A stretch of 64,000 nucleotides of DNA from Macrocystis pyrifera (taxonomy: Eukaryota; Sar; Phaeophyceae; Laminariales; Laminariaceae), in the NCBI GenBank assembly GCA_031763025.1, contig JASSKH010000017.1:4778041-4842040 (forward strand). Reading direction: 5' to 3'. The notes under the pieces were generated by a model. The model was not told the DNA's origin and made no database searches. It worked only from the letters and a program-made list of their open reading frames with translations. The translations under genes and the position numbers were made by a program. Below, piece by piece: positions 47,896 to 60,985 of the stretch; position 1 is the stretch's first letter, and each line of letters starts with the position of its first letter.

Positions 47896-48065
47896 ATGAT
47901 ACCTGGTACGATAAAATGTGATGTGATACGATACGACACGGTATGATATACCAGATACCTGGTATATGGTATGATTCGACACGACATGGTGTGGTACGAT
48001 ACGATACGATACGTTACGATACGGTAAGATACGATACGATGCGATACGACATGATAGGATACGAG
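47896..48065. repeat. GATAC-rich array, unit 3
   Basis: Counterpart of 7828-7985; it shares the extra CCTGGTA (47958-47964) with unit 2. Confidence 0.75.
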
Positions 48066-48411
48066 CGGTCTCTCGCATCCTGGATGATATAATACGATAC
48101 AAATACGGCATGTGCTTTTGTGTGTTGTGTTTGTGTACCGTACGAGCACGTATGATATTGTATTACAGAATGCTACCGTTGTTGTAGTATCTCTTATTTC
48201 ACAGCACTCGTTTTTAACATTAAAATCCTCAGGGTTGGATCTTATGTACTGCGAATGAATACAGATAGATCCTGCACAAAAACAACTCTTAACGGCGGGA
48301 TAGGCCCTCTGTAGATCTGCAGTAAGATGATCTACTACTATTGCTGCTGTATAGTAGATTCCACAGTAGATCGTGATATGTCCAACGTGTGTACGTAACG
48401 TCACAGATAGA

Positions 48412-48995
48412 TGCTCCCAGTATACTTCAAGCTCCGAGTACACTCGCACTCGGAGTATCGTGTACCTTTCGTACTCCGAGAACTGGAATATGAGCAGTAC
48501 TGAAGGCCCAAATATTCCTACTGCGAGTACTGACTGGGAGCTGGGAGTATGAGCAGTACAGAGTACAAACAGTACTCGCCCTAGAAACATCCGAAATACT
48601 TGGAGTACTCAGAGTACGTAACAAGAGTATTGTAACTCGTAAATACTCGCAGTAAATACCTCCGGAATACTCCCAGCTTGCAAAGTTGAGTAATTTGAAA
48701 TACGTCAGCTGTGAGTTCGACTGATTAAATAGTTGATACTCAACTTTGCAAGCTGCGTAATACGCCTCGTCTATATTCCATTTTTACCTAATTTTACAAG
48801 TATTGTGATAAACCGAGCGCGCGTATTCTATATGTGATTCCTTGTCAAAGATATAGGCCAGCGGCTCCCCTGGATGCTGCCCGGGTCAACAGGACAATTT
48901 TAACTAATCATTCTGCGCACTGATACTATATAACCCGAACAAGGGATACTGACGTATTTCAAAAATTATAAAATACTCCCAGGTACTGGGAGCAT
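48412..48995. repeat. GAGTAC/GTACTC-rich tract, unit 3, split by an insertion
   Basis: Counterpart of 8493-8791, interrupted by the private insertion at 48677-48971. Confidence 0.55.
48677..48971. mobile_element. Unit-3-specific ~295-bp insertion with 11-bp target duplication
   Basis: Absent from units 1 and 2, whose sequence runs straight through AATACTCCCAGGTACTGG. Here AATACTCCCAG appears at 48666-48676 and 48972-48982. Sub-terminal inverted repeats are TAATTTGAAATACGTCAG (48691-48708) and its reverse complement with two extra bases (48949-48968). The left end also forms a perfect 19-bp hairpin (48674-48692 with 48737-48755). Non-coding. The 9-11-bp duplication would fit a non-autonomous Mutator-like element, but the ends are not typical. 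Confidence 0.75.
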
Positions 48996-49422
48996 CGTCT
49001 GTGTAACGTTTTTTTCGAAACGGCACAAAAAAAACTTGACGAACGTTGGGAACCTTGGGCGTTTTTATACTATTCATAATACTGCTGTAGGAGTACGGCA
49101 GTACCTGCCTCGATCTGTGAAGCCCGTATTTTGTGGGGCGCTCTCCATCAAGGGCACGCCAGACCAACAAAGGCCATCACAGGATAACACTGCAAGCAGC
49201 AAGCGGTTGCTTCGCTCCGTATAATCGAGGCTACTACGACGGACTGACACGAAGGTCTCGCCCCTGCCCGACTGCTGGTCCTTTTCTTCCTACCATTGCT
49301 GCTACTTTATTCCCCAGGTGCGGCACATACATACTCTTCTTCGTGCTCAACACGTTTTGGTCGGACGTTTTTTCAAATCGAGCTCGTATTATTGTTGTTA
49401 ACTGTGTGATCGAGCTCAAACC

Positions 49423-49795
49423 GAGCTCGCTCGCTACTGCTTACTCCGGCTGCTGCTGCTGCTGCTGCTGTGCACCACACGTGTTCGTCGACCACAGCTA
49501 GCTGTGGTGCTAGCTGTCCGCCGTGTGCTCCACTGACGAGCAACTAACTGGTCACCGTTGTCATCCCCCCCCAGAGAATTTGCCCTCCAGCTGTTGTTGT
49601 TGCTGTCGGCCTACAACAGTTTTAGACCGACAGCAGCAGCTGGACGGCAGTCTCTCTCGGGGGATGATGACGATGATGCAGTTAATTGCTCGTCAGTAGA
49701 ACTCGCGTCGGACAGCTAGCACCACAGTTGTGGTCGGCGAACACGTGCGGTGCGCAGCAGCAGCACAGCAAGCAGTAGCGAGCGAGCGAGCGAGT
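49423..49795. repeat. Long imperfect hairpin, unit 3
   Basis: Orthologue of the hairpin at 9234-9631. The right arm is more complete than in unit 2 and resembles unit 1, while the left arm resembles unit 2. Confidence 0.65.
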
Positions 49796-50521
49796 TTTTA
49801 AACCCGACACCCGACCCACAATGGAGGCGGGCGAGCGCGTTTTTTTCCAGTGTGTGGGTGGGCATATACCCTCTTTCTTGTTGAGATTTGTCACGCGCGT
49901 TCAGTGGTGTGCTGGTGCTGGTGCTGGTGCTCTGGGGACGGCGACCGTGCTTGGCTTACCCCTGTTCCTTGCTGCGTGTGTGTGGTTGGTATAACGCGCA
50001 CTTGTAACGCTTATACGTACTGGAGCTTTCGTCACTTGACGGCACGAGGGAGCGCGAAGCGATACTCGTATACACAGGACTTCAGGTTTCGAGAGGGGGT
50101 TCCCCGACAGATATTGATAACAGTACGGACCTATCCTATGTACAAGGTCTATTATTGGGTTATTATGAAAGTGTTGTTCCAAAGCCAGCGAAAGCGAACG
50201 CGGTGATCGTTCGCTAGCCGTGAAGTTTATCATACCACTCTGGGCGCCAATATAATCACCATTTGACTTCTAATATGAATACTGAACGTTTATTATATTT
50301 CCGTCCAGAGAATAATAAGCAAGAGTACGCCCACACCACACAAGAGAGGTACGCTCGCTCGGCATCGTCAGTCCATTTTTCAAGGTTGTTTTTTGTTACA
50401 CGGCGAACGCCCACATCTGTGTATGGTATCAGAACCTATTGTACTTGTCGTGTTCAGCCGCCGACCCTTGCGTCGGTAAGTATTCGTGTTATTCTCTCGA
50501 TGCATCGGGGCCGTGCACGGC

Positions 50522-50793
<272 letters not shown>

Positions 50794-52888
50794 CCACCCC
50801 CGAAAAATACATACCTGGGTACCAAGGCAATACATACACTTGGAAAAAAAAAGTGCGTACGTATACTATTAATATTTGATACGGAAAAATACACCAGATG
50901 TCTGAACGAAACCCGCTGACGACCGAGGACGAGACGTGAACGTTTTCGATTTTCTATTTTCTTTTGCTCTGGTACATTACCATACAAACCACTCCGGGCG
51001 TGAATATAGTACCCGTTTGTACTCTGATGTTGATATCTAACGGTGATTATATTCCCCGCCAGGGTGGTGTTATTTTTCCACACCATTTAGATTTATTCTT
51101 AGCCCCAATTTTTTTTTTCTTTCTTTTTCACCCATCCGATCTATTATGTTCGCCCTTGTTTCCTCTCTCCCTCCTAATCAGTGGTCGGCACTCAGATCCG
51201 GTGTCACAAATAGCGGGCTCTCCTCCCCCCTTCCAACTGCGGTCCACGGCTTGCATTTGTATCGCGAGAAGACTTCAACCCTTCCTTCCCTCGTCGACTC
51301 GCGTCGTTCCATCCCACCTTTCGTGAACGACCCGTACACGATACCGGTATGTATCAAAGGTACTATGGTAATACAGAAAAACCTCATTCAGCTCGTTCGT
51401 GGGGTGGAAGTCGTCCATTGATTCTTATTACCACATACACATACTGCACTGCCGTGTTCAGCCCCCCCTAGCCCCCCCCCCCCTCCCCCCCACTCCCCCC
51501 CCGCGCCCTCTATGGTCTTACAACTATGGTTATGCATGGCATGAGCACAAACATCCCTCCCCTCCCCTGCCCTCCCCCCGTGGATCGGAAAGTAGGACCT
51601 CCTTCCCCCCCTGCGGCGGAAAGCATGTTCATGTATTTCTCTTGAGAGATCGGTCGCTTATATACAGTAATACTACTCTACCCCCGAAGTGTTTTCCTTT
51701 TCCCCCCCCATCCCATCTACTGTTAATGTACTGGTATTGTCTTTGCTCTGATTTCTGCAAGCTTCCCTACTTCCTTCCTTGGGTAACCCAGAGGTCCGGG
51801 GTTACGTACGATTGATACTGCAATGGCATGATTGATTTAGACAACGAACGGGCGGGCAGCTTATAGGTGTGTGTCAATCGCAACAACAACAACAAAAAAG
51901 ACGACGACCGAAAAGAAAATGAAGACGCGTAAAGAGAACGACATTCATACCCAAACCGATTGACGTACCAAAACCCTCCTGAACCCAATCGCCCCTTCCG
52001 GCATCTCATCATCCCACACGTTAAGCGGCAGCTGACTGCCACGTACATCCAGAGTAAATAGAAGGCACTCCTCTCCCCCCCCCCCCCCCCACTGCGTACT
52101 GCCTATTATCGCGAGCAGGGTTCATTCCGCATGTTCTTCCCTCGCCGACTCCCGAATTAATTCGATCGACAGCGGGGGCAACAGAGGGGTCGCAGGCCAC
52201 CGGAGGTATGTCGCGCAACAAAAGGGCAGCTATAATTAAGGGGGAACAGAGTAAATCAGAATCAAATGTGAGGTGTAAACACACGGGGATGTATCAGGTA
52301 CCAGATATCTTTTTTTGAGTCCATTGCGGCTTCCGATTACTAACATTAGAGATAACCCCCTCGGAATAAAATAATATGTCATGTGATGGCGAGAGCAATG
52401 TCTAGGTATGGCACATAAGGCACACGTGCTGCCACAGGTGCTAGAGCAGTAGGTAGGGTTATCGTAGCACCTACCGAAGCAAAAAAAGCGCAATGCACAT
52501 ACCATTACTCGTCCCTTTTCGGCGATACGTGACCGAAAAAAAGTGACAAAACATTTATCAGGTATATTACCTACAGTAATACCTGGTTGGTGCTGTGCTG
52601 TCACCCGTTTTTGTGCCAGAGAGGTACATTGAACTCGTCGGGTATATCTGGCTGCCTTTACGACATAATATTATGTTTTACATTTTACATACCTCCCTCC
52701 GTCCAGTGGTCTTTATCGTCCTCTCCCCGTCATTCAAACATAACAAACTCTTTGTTTCGGGGATGGATGTTTGTGCTTGAAATGCAACGGAAATAAGGAA
52801 GAGGGGAAGGGAGCAAGGGAAGAAGGGCGGATGGAAGGAGATGTACGACACGCGCTCAAGCACGATGACACATTATTTTTGCCGTTAT

Positions 52889-53186
52889 GTACACGCTTTT
52901 TTTCACTCGCTTTTCGAGTACTTCCCAGTTGGCATATTTGCTAGAAGGGTGATAAAATCTACAGTTACTCCTCGCACTTTAGGTCGCTACGTACAATTTT
53001 TCACTTGCTTTTCACATGCCTTCGGGTTGGCATATTTCCATTGAAGGGTGATTGAACCTAATCTCTTGCTTTTTAGGTTGCAATATATACTTTTTGCACT
53101 CGCTTTGAAAAAAAACTCCGGGTTGGCATATGTCCTAGACGGGCGGATAAAACCTAATAACTTGCTTTTTAGGTCGCCTATACGTA
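52889..53186. repeat. Three-unit minisatellite, unit 3
   Basis: Orthologue of 13391-13693, with a short deletion at the start of the second subunit (near 52996). Confidence 0.7.
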
Positions 53187-53614
53187 CCTGGGCAGGGTCC
53201 CAAAAAAAGAGTTAAGACAGGTTTATTGCTGCCCCTCCATTGCACGCGCCTACCATACCCTGGTAACACGTACGATAACACGGCACACTCCCTCGAACGA
53301 ATTTCCACGCTGATATTATCAAAAACAAGGAGAGAGTACTTAACTGTCGAGAGACGGTTCGTCTATGAAAATCTAAAGATCTCGGACGAGACATTTTTTC
53401 CAAAGCCCTCACCATTTTCGTTTGAGTGTGTGTGCCCTGCACCCCCTCCCCTTCCTTGCTTTGCAGAAAGCCGGCTTGGAAATTCTACCCAGAGAGGCTG
53501 TTTGTGGGTGTTACCTTTGCGCACCACCAGCGTGCTTACTGTAGTGTACTCGCAAGAGGCGCCACAGCAGGTCTCGATCGTGCTTTTGAGACGGTCTACG
53601 GTGGGGGGGAACTC

Positions 53615-53711
53615 TTAACCCTTTCAGGACTGCAGTCTCGTGTTGGAGACGAACCACTCAAATTCTAAGTAGTTTGTCCCCAAAACGGGACTGCAGTCCT
53701 AAAAGAGCTGA
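53615..53711. repeat. Short inverted-repeat element, GGACTGCAGTC family, unit 3
   Basis: Orthologue of 14114-14210; arms unchanged. Confidence 0.6.
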
Positions 53712-55079
53712 CACATCAGTGCTGTGACTGAGTTCCTCGACTGAGAAGCTACAGCAGTACCCCGTAACGCAAAGCGCTCTGGATGGACACATAAGGACCG
53801 CTTATACATCAACATGCATACCAAGCGGACCTTATATTTACGTCCAGCCCCGAGTGCTATTTGGATCCGACGTATGTTTTTTTAACTCTTAACGTTGTTC
53901 GTTAGGTATATACGTTGCCTTTTTCCTATCCCATCTGGTATCATATTTTTGCTCTACATCTCCCGCTCCCTCCGTTCCGTAACTCAGATCCCTTAGTATG
54001 GTCACATAGCGGAAAGCTCTTCCTCCCCCCCCCCCTCCCCGCTTAGGTGCGTGTACGTTTTCATTTCCATCTCGAGAAGAGTAGCTCCGCATTTTCTTCC
54101 CTCGTCGACTCACATTGTCCGATGGCAGACGAAATAAAAATACTAGTAGCGTAAATTTTGACGCCTAAACCGACGCTTCCCCAATCAATCAAACCTGAAA
54201 GGATGACGTTCTCTTATGTTTTTCCATGTATTATAGTACAGCCGGCCTTAGCCTCCATTCCTGTTTCTGATTTCGTATCGTTAATAATAGGCGTTCCCGT
54301 GCTGCGTGTGCGCATAAATATGTATCTTACGTGCAGGTAAATATTTGCGTTATTGGTTCCCCACATCTCCTCTCCTCCCTGCCCACCCCCTCTCCCGAAA
54401 TATTTTTCGGGATGACATCTCGCGCCCCCCCCCCTTGCGTAAAGGCCTTCCTTCGACAAGGAAGGTGGTGATTTAGGTACCGTAGATTCGACGGCGAAGA
54501 GAGAGGTGTTCTTCTTGGAAGCGCGAGGTGAGACTCGTTCGTGCAAGCAAAAAACATGCCAGTGCCGCTCTGTTCTGGCCGGAAATGTAGTTCCCGTTTG
54601 GACTCTGATGTCAGTATCAAACGTTGATTATAGTACCGGACATACCAGTACCGCTCTGGTCTGCCTGGAAAATACAACTATCAATGTTATTCCCTTTCGT
54701 TTGTGGGCTCTGATGTCAATACATACACGGCGATCATGTTTGGTCAGAGACTCAGAGAAGTAAGTTGAAACAAGGAAAGCAGGTCACACGAACACACACA
54801 AAAAAACAACAGCACCGAAGGGTACTCGCACTAAAAGCACTACAATATGAAATCGACTCCCCGCTTTGTTTTCGAGACAGGTACAGGTATGATGTGACTA
54901 GGTTAAACCATGCTGGTAAGATATTTGTTTTTGTCGATTCGTGCCGAAATCCCATCCTAGTTACCTGTCCCTCTGTTCTTCATTCTGACCTTTCTAGGAC
55001 TGTCTTGCGTTCTTTTATTCTTGTCGTGTATGTACCCTCGGAGCGGGGTGTGGGGGGGTGAAGAGCGTCTGCGATCATC

Positions 55080-58000
55080 ATGGACCGCACTACGCGATAC
55101 GTCCAGCTTGCGCGACAGACGGTGGGCGCAATGCTGCGGGCATGGGATCAGAAAGGAGGCAGCCAAGGGTTCGATCGGCTGTGGGAAACCCACAGTGAGG
55201 TGTGTCACGAAAATATGAAAGTACAACCCACAACATCATCAGACCGATCACAGATCACCGATCGATCCCCACACCTTCATCTAGATCTTTGAGGGAGCAG
55301 CTCTCGGATAGATCACCTCATCCCCACTTCATGGCCTAGATATTTCCGAGAGCATGTCATTCCCTGATCTCAACTGGTATGATCTACAGTAGCAGAAGCA
55401 GTAGTAGTAGAAAGTAGTAGTAGTAGGAAGTAGTGGTAGCTCATATTACCGGGTGGGAGCCGTATAGTCTGCATGGTGTATTTCATCATGCACACGCGGA
55501 GAACGTGTTTCCTGAGTTGGACCCGTTGTACCGTACAGATGCCGCACGGCGTCTCATAGCGGGAGGTTTTAGTAGGACCTACCTTTTTCTGCTCTAGACA
55601 GACGGGCCGTGATCTACAGCAGTAGCGTGGATCGTGGTCAGCTGTCGGATGTTGTGGCGTGTGCTATGACAGATAGAAAGGTACGAGCACTTTTTTGTTC
55701 GTTTGTTTGTTTGTTTGTTTTTTCTTTCCGAACGACGGTGCTCCTTAACCCAAAAATTGTCGGAATTTCATTCTTGTGTGGTTCGACCAACTATTATGGG
55801 AATTTTTTTAAGGGGTCTCAGAACTGGCTTTTTTTGCCGAAAACCGGCAACTTACTCGGCGGGACTGTCAAAAACACCGGTAGGCTCCTCAGGATGCTCC
55901 CCTTCGTTTTCCGAGAGCTTTCTCGAGCACTATTCCGTTTCTCCAGAGTCGTATTTCCAGTTCTGAGGACATCGTGATTTTTCATCAAAAATTCTCGAAG
56001 ATCCACTATTTCTGGCCCCAGTTCTGACCAACAGCAATATTTCTGACCCTCCAGAGAAAAGTGATTGGCAGCTCCAAAATTTCAATTAGGACTCTGGAGA
56101 AACGGGAAATTGTTCCTGAAAGCTCGCAAAAAACTACGGGGAGCATTTTGAGGAGTCTATCGGTGTTTTTGTCTTTCCCGCCGAGCAACACGCGTATGTT
56201 CGGCCTAAAACCCCAGTTCTGAGAGCTCAGAAGTAATTTCCCATAATAGTTGGTCTTCGCAGTAATTTTCGTTGTATGCTTATTGTTAGGCCATCGTAGG
56301 ATGGTACATCGGGAAGCACTCACATTTTCCTCCGGATGTTGCGTGAGAGATAGAGTTCCTTAAAGTCAACTGAGGAGACTCGGAAGAAAAAAAAAATGGT
56401 GCATCTCTACCGCACCGTGCGTCATCGATATTGGGTAACATCCGTTCGTGTCATCGATGTCGCTCCGTTGCCCTTCGTTGACAAGAACCATCGACCCCTT
56501 GTGACTCGTGGCGCTCGGAGTACTCCCCTGACAACAACTGAGACGCTGGCATGATACTGTAGTACGGGGTGAGTATGGCCCCCTAGTAATGCCGTATACG
56601 AAGTTTATAGAGATAATATGGCATTATACTGTAGTGAAAAATACCGACTATTACTGACTGACGGGTCTCCTTGAGTTATTAACTATATGCTCAACATCGT
56701 TGCAAAACTGTTACTTCTACAGCAGTACTAGTGTTTTTTTGTTTTTGGTACAAAGCGTCTCAATTGGGGCTTAACCCCTTTTCGGAATGCAGTCCCCCAT
56801 TTTGGGGACAAAACTACATATAATTTGAGTGGTCTGTCCTCCGAAACGGGTCTGCAATCCTAAAAGGCTGAAATAACCCCTACCTGGTATTTGTTTTTAT
56901 ACCCAACAACATCGTTGAGTGGATGAGCGCATCTACTAACTACTGTGGTGTCAACCTGCACCATAGTAGAAGGGATCGACTCATACATATACAGCATAAT
57001 CGTATCCTGTTGCCTAGCTTAACCCTAAATACCTCGTACCTTCACACGTGGCGTCGTCGAGTCCTCTCTGAATGAATGAACCGGTATACACGCATATACC
57101 CCCTCCTTTCCGACAGGCCGCAGAGGAGGTAGCGCGAATCACGCGCAATCGCATTGTGGGCCAAGTACCCTCGCTCGTGCGCGATTATTATGGGAAACTG
57201 GCCAGCACCGTACGGCGATACATGACCACGAAGGGCATGGGGTGCGCGGCCGCCAGGGCGTCGGTTGCCGCCAGCACGCTCCAGTGCGGAGTGGATCCCA
57301 GACGTATGGTCAGGTCCCACGCGTGCCGTGCGGCAGCCACTCTGCTCATGGAAGCGGGGGATGAGTGGGTGACGACGAGCGAGACGACGAAGCTATCGCG
57401 CGGGCTTATCGGGGGGGAGGTGCTCTGGCCCAAGCACGTCACGGTGAGTTTGAAATGCCCCCAGATCACGAGTTTCCGTTGCATCCCGCACGCGCAGCAC
57501 GCGTGCGTATGTATGTGTATATGGTGTGTGGTGTGGCGGGTGTCTATTTTTTTGTTTGTTGAGTGTACACAACGTCCACATTGTGACGGCAACCTTTTCG
57601 CTCGCTCGCTCTTTCAACCACCCCTCAATCCCCCCCCCTCTACCCCCCGCGTTCGTGGTGAAGACAGCGCGAACTCTTGTTGGTTACTTGAAGAAGCGAG
57701 TGCACCTACCTATCACAGCAGCAGTAATATAGGGAGTAGGAATATTCACATGATCTACTATGTCCCTAAATATGATCAACGTATGTGTATGAATAATTAA
57801 TCCAAACAGAAATTATATTTCGGGCCAGAGTGTGGGCTCCTCGCTTGAGGAGGTCCGTTTCTCGACAAAAAAAGCCGACAAAAAGTCAATCGAGATGAAG
57901 ATCAAGACGAACAATCCCATGGCCTACAGCATACAGTAGTAGGTGTACAAATGCATGCCTTCGTAGTGTATAATCACGATACAATGAACGGTGTTCCAAC

Positions 58001-60687
58001 GATATTGTTGGGGGTCGTACATTTGAATACTTGCGGTACAGCCACGGCTCCGCGCGTGGCGCTCGCCCCAGTTGCCCGTCGCACTTTGTAAATACATACC
58101 CATGGTAGTGTTTGTAGCACCTGTAGTGTGCTGTGATGTACTACTCTGAACGGCAATGTGAGAACCGTCGTGCAAGGATGCTACGTACGGGTAGGGGTGC
58201 AACCTACAATTTTCTGATAAATTTCTGAGACTCCTCGCTTGAGAAGCTCCATACCTCAATACCTGCAGTAGTAACACCCAAAATCTGACGTTTTCATAAT
58301 TGTGTAAGCTTAGCCCATGGCCTAGGTGCTAACGGAAGCTGTTGTGCAGCACAAATCGGATATGTACTTGGTAGTTCTTCCTCAGCCGAAGAGCTCCGTC
58401 ACCCAGATATGTATTCCTCATGACGTCATAGAAAACCAGTACCAGGCATATATGTACGCGCGATCGACGTATCAAACGCAGCTTGCAAAAAGTGAAATTT
58501 CGATCGAAATCCTCGATATCACAGCAGTTGAGGTTGATTGAGAGAAACAAATAAAGTATAGCGGTAAACACGACGTACGTACGTATATATATATTGCAAT
58601 CGACCGCCTAACGGTGCTTTGAAACGCACGGAAGCGCTATTATTGTAGATGGCTCGACAAGTTTCTCCTAGTGTGTGCACACCATGACACGTTTTTAGTT
58701 TTCGTAACGTCCTCTCCGTTTTTTTTTCGTCACGACGGTTTCCCAAGTCTACCACCTCCCCTCCCGCGCCCCTTTCGTTCGTACGGGAATCATCATAAAT
58801 TACTGCACCCACAGACGGCACAGGCGGCTGTAACGACTGCGCTGGACAAAATGACCAAGTCCCACGATGTTCCGAAGCTGTTCGGAGGCTTCTTCACGGA
58901 GCTCATGGCCGCTGCGCGCACCCGACGCAAGGCCGAAGGATTAGGGGTGGACGTGGCCAGAAAATGTACCGTCCAGGGAGTTCTCGCGCGGGGTCTCCCA
59001 GCGAGCCCGCGAGGGCTGCCGCGTTCGCCGCGGCAGCCTTGCTCGTGAACACAATTCCCGATGGCGTGATGTCATCCGGCGGTAAAAATAACATCGCAAC
59101 CTCGCACAGCAACCCATCTGCCCACGCCGGTACTCCCTCATCCGACGCTTTTCGCGCCACTTCTGTGGCGGTCGGTGATGCCGAGCTCAATGCACCTGTG
59201 CTGCGCATGCCGCTACCGCCGCCGGCACCACTACCGACACCACCGTCACCGCCACCGCCACGCCCGCCGCCGCCACCACCGCCCATGACTTCCCTGGCGT
59301 ACCCCGCGCAGACTACCTCTTCCTCGCCTTCCGGGTTGAGACATGCAGCACGCGTGGCCAGCCCTACAGCCTTCTCTACCCGACGATGCCGTCACCGACG
59401 GACATCATGAGCCCCAGCCCCTGGGGCAAGCAACCACTGCAAGGACGCCTCGGGGCCATGGGTGCCTCTCCAAGCTGCGCTCCAAAGTCGAGCAACATTG
59501 CCGGACGACATGGCGTGGACAGAATCCGCACGACGGCTTCGCCGACGCCGCCCATTGCAGAAACGGCGGCGGCGGTTCAAGTGATGGGAACGACTGGCGG
59601 CATGGCGCCGCCCATTTCGAGCGGCCTCTCCGGTACTACGGCAGCCCCGGAAATCTTCGGTACGCCTGACAATGTCGGAACGAAGCGAACGGCACGCTTT
59701 GATTCGGGGGCAGTGGTTTGCGTGACAGGGGCAGCGGCAGCGGCGGCGGCGGCGGCGATGTCGGCGGCGAAGGCAAGAGCACTCAGGACGGGCGTGGCTG
59801 CAAGTCTGATCCCTTCCCGTGTCAACCAGGGCGGTGAAGCTCTCGGGTCCGGTAGCTCCAGACTTCCTGCTGCGTCGATAGCAGCGCCGACTACAGCGGC
59901 GGACGCCGGAGGGGTTGGGGAGGGAGTCACTGCAAGCTCGACTCCACCCAGAGGCAACCAGGGCGTCGGAGCTATCGGGTCCGGCGGCTTCGGGCTGCCT
60001 ATTTCGTCGGGGGCAGCGCCGGAAACAACGGCAGAGCCCGGCGGCGGGTATGGGGAAAGCGCGCTGGCTGGCATTTCTTCTTCGTGCTACGAGCCTCAAG
60101 GTGTCGGGACCCCAGAAGCTTCTTCCATGCCTGGACTGTTCTCGCCAGCGCCAACGACTGGATTCCAGGCGCCGGAGGCGGCCACTGTCGCTGCAGCAGC
60201 GGGCGACAAGGAATTTTGGGCTGCTTTCGAAAATATCGAGGACGCCTTCGGACCCGTCGGCAACAACTCCGAGTTGAACATGCCAGTCGCGTCGGACGCA
60301 GCGGCGGTGGCAACGGCGGCGGCGACGGCAACAGTAGCGGCGGCGGAAGCGATGCTTGCACCGACGGTGACTTCCAGCCCAGCGGTTGCAGCGACCGGGG
60401 TGGAGGGAGCGGGGGGCATCGTGGCGTCTCACCCAGACACCCTCAACCGCTCGGTGGCCTTTCCCGCGTTTACACCTCCCCTTTCTTCTGGCCGCGAGGC
60501 GGCGAAGAACATTTCCGGCGCGGACATTGGCACGAGCAGTGGTGATAACGGTCCCACCAACGTCGGTGGGGATGACGGCAGCAGTGGAAGAGTCGGCGGC
60601 AAGAGGAAAGTCGCCGGTTTTGAGAGTGATACTGAGGACCCTCCATGCGATGGGGAGGGGCAGAGGAAAAAGATCCGTGTGGGGTGA
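55080..60687 (+). pseudogene. Array gene copy D, disrupted in exon 3
   Basis: Exon 1 is 55080-55199, intron 1 is 55200-57116, exon 2 is 57117-57443 (open, phase 0), intron 2 is 57444-58814 and exon 3 is 58815-60687. The nucleotide changes in exon 1 relative to B are all silent. Exon 3 has two single-base losses in C runs (near 58997 and 59379), so the N-terminal part, the Pro-rich part and the rest lie in three frames. It also has a 12-base in-frame deletion near 60331, removing a TETG-type segment. The C-terminal basic region and stop match the other copies. Confidence 0.6.
55785..56255. mobile_element. Fold-back element, unit 3
   Basis: Orthologue of the element at 18825-19298, a few bases shorter in a T run near the left end. 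It lies in intron 1 of gene copy D. Confidence 0.75.
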
Positions 60688-60880
60688 AAGGGTGGACGAG
60701 GAAGAGGGATTGGGGAGCGGGGGAGTTGGGGGCGAAATGTGGTGCGTTACTTTAAGTATCGCACACATTATCCGTTACGATGCATGGACACGCTTTGGTT
60801 TCATTGCCACGGAGGCAGTAACGTCGTATTTTGCTACACAAGCGAGTGAAAATGGTCACACACGGTACAGGTGTGGAAGT

Positions 60881-60985
60881 GTGGGCGGGTAGGTGGATGG
60901 GTGGATGTGGGTAGATGGGTCGGTGGACGGGTGTGGGTCGGTGTGGGTGCGTGGGTCGATGGGTGAATGGGTCGGTGGGTGGATA
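60881..60985. repeat. TGGG minisatellite after gene copy D (shortened)
   Basis: Counterpart of 3401-3524 lacking about 16-20 bases of the TGGATTGATGGATGGG portion. Confidence 0.85.
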
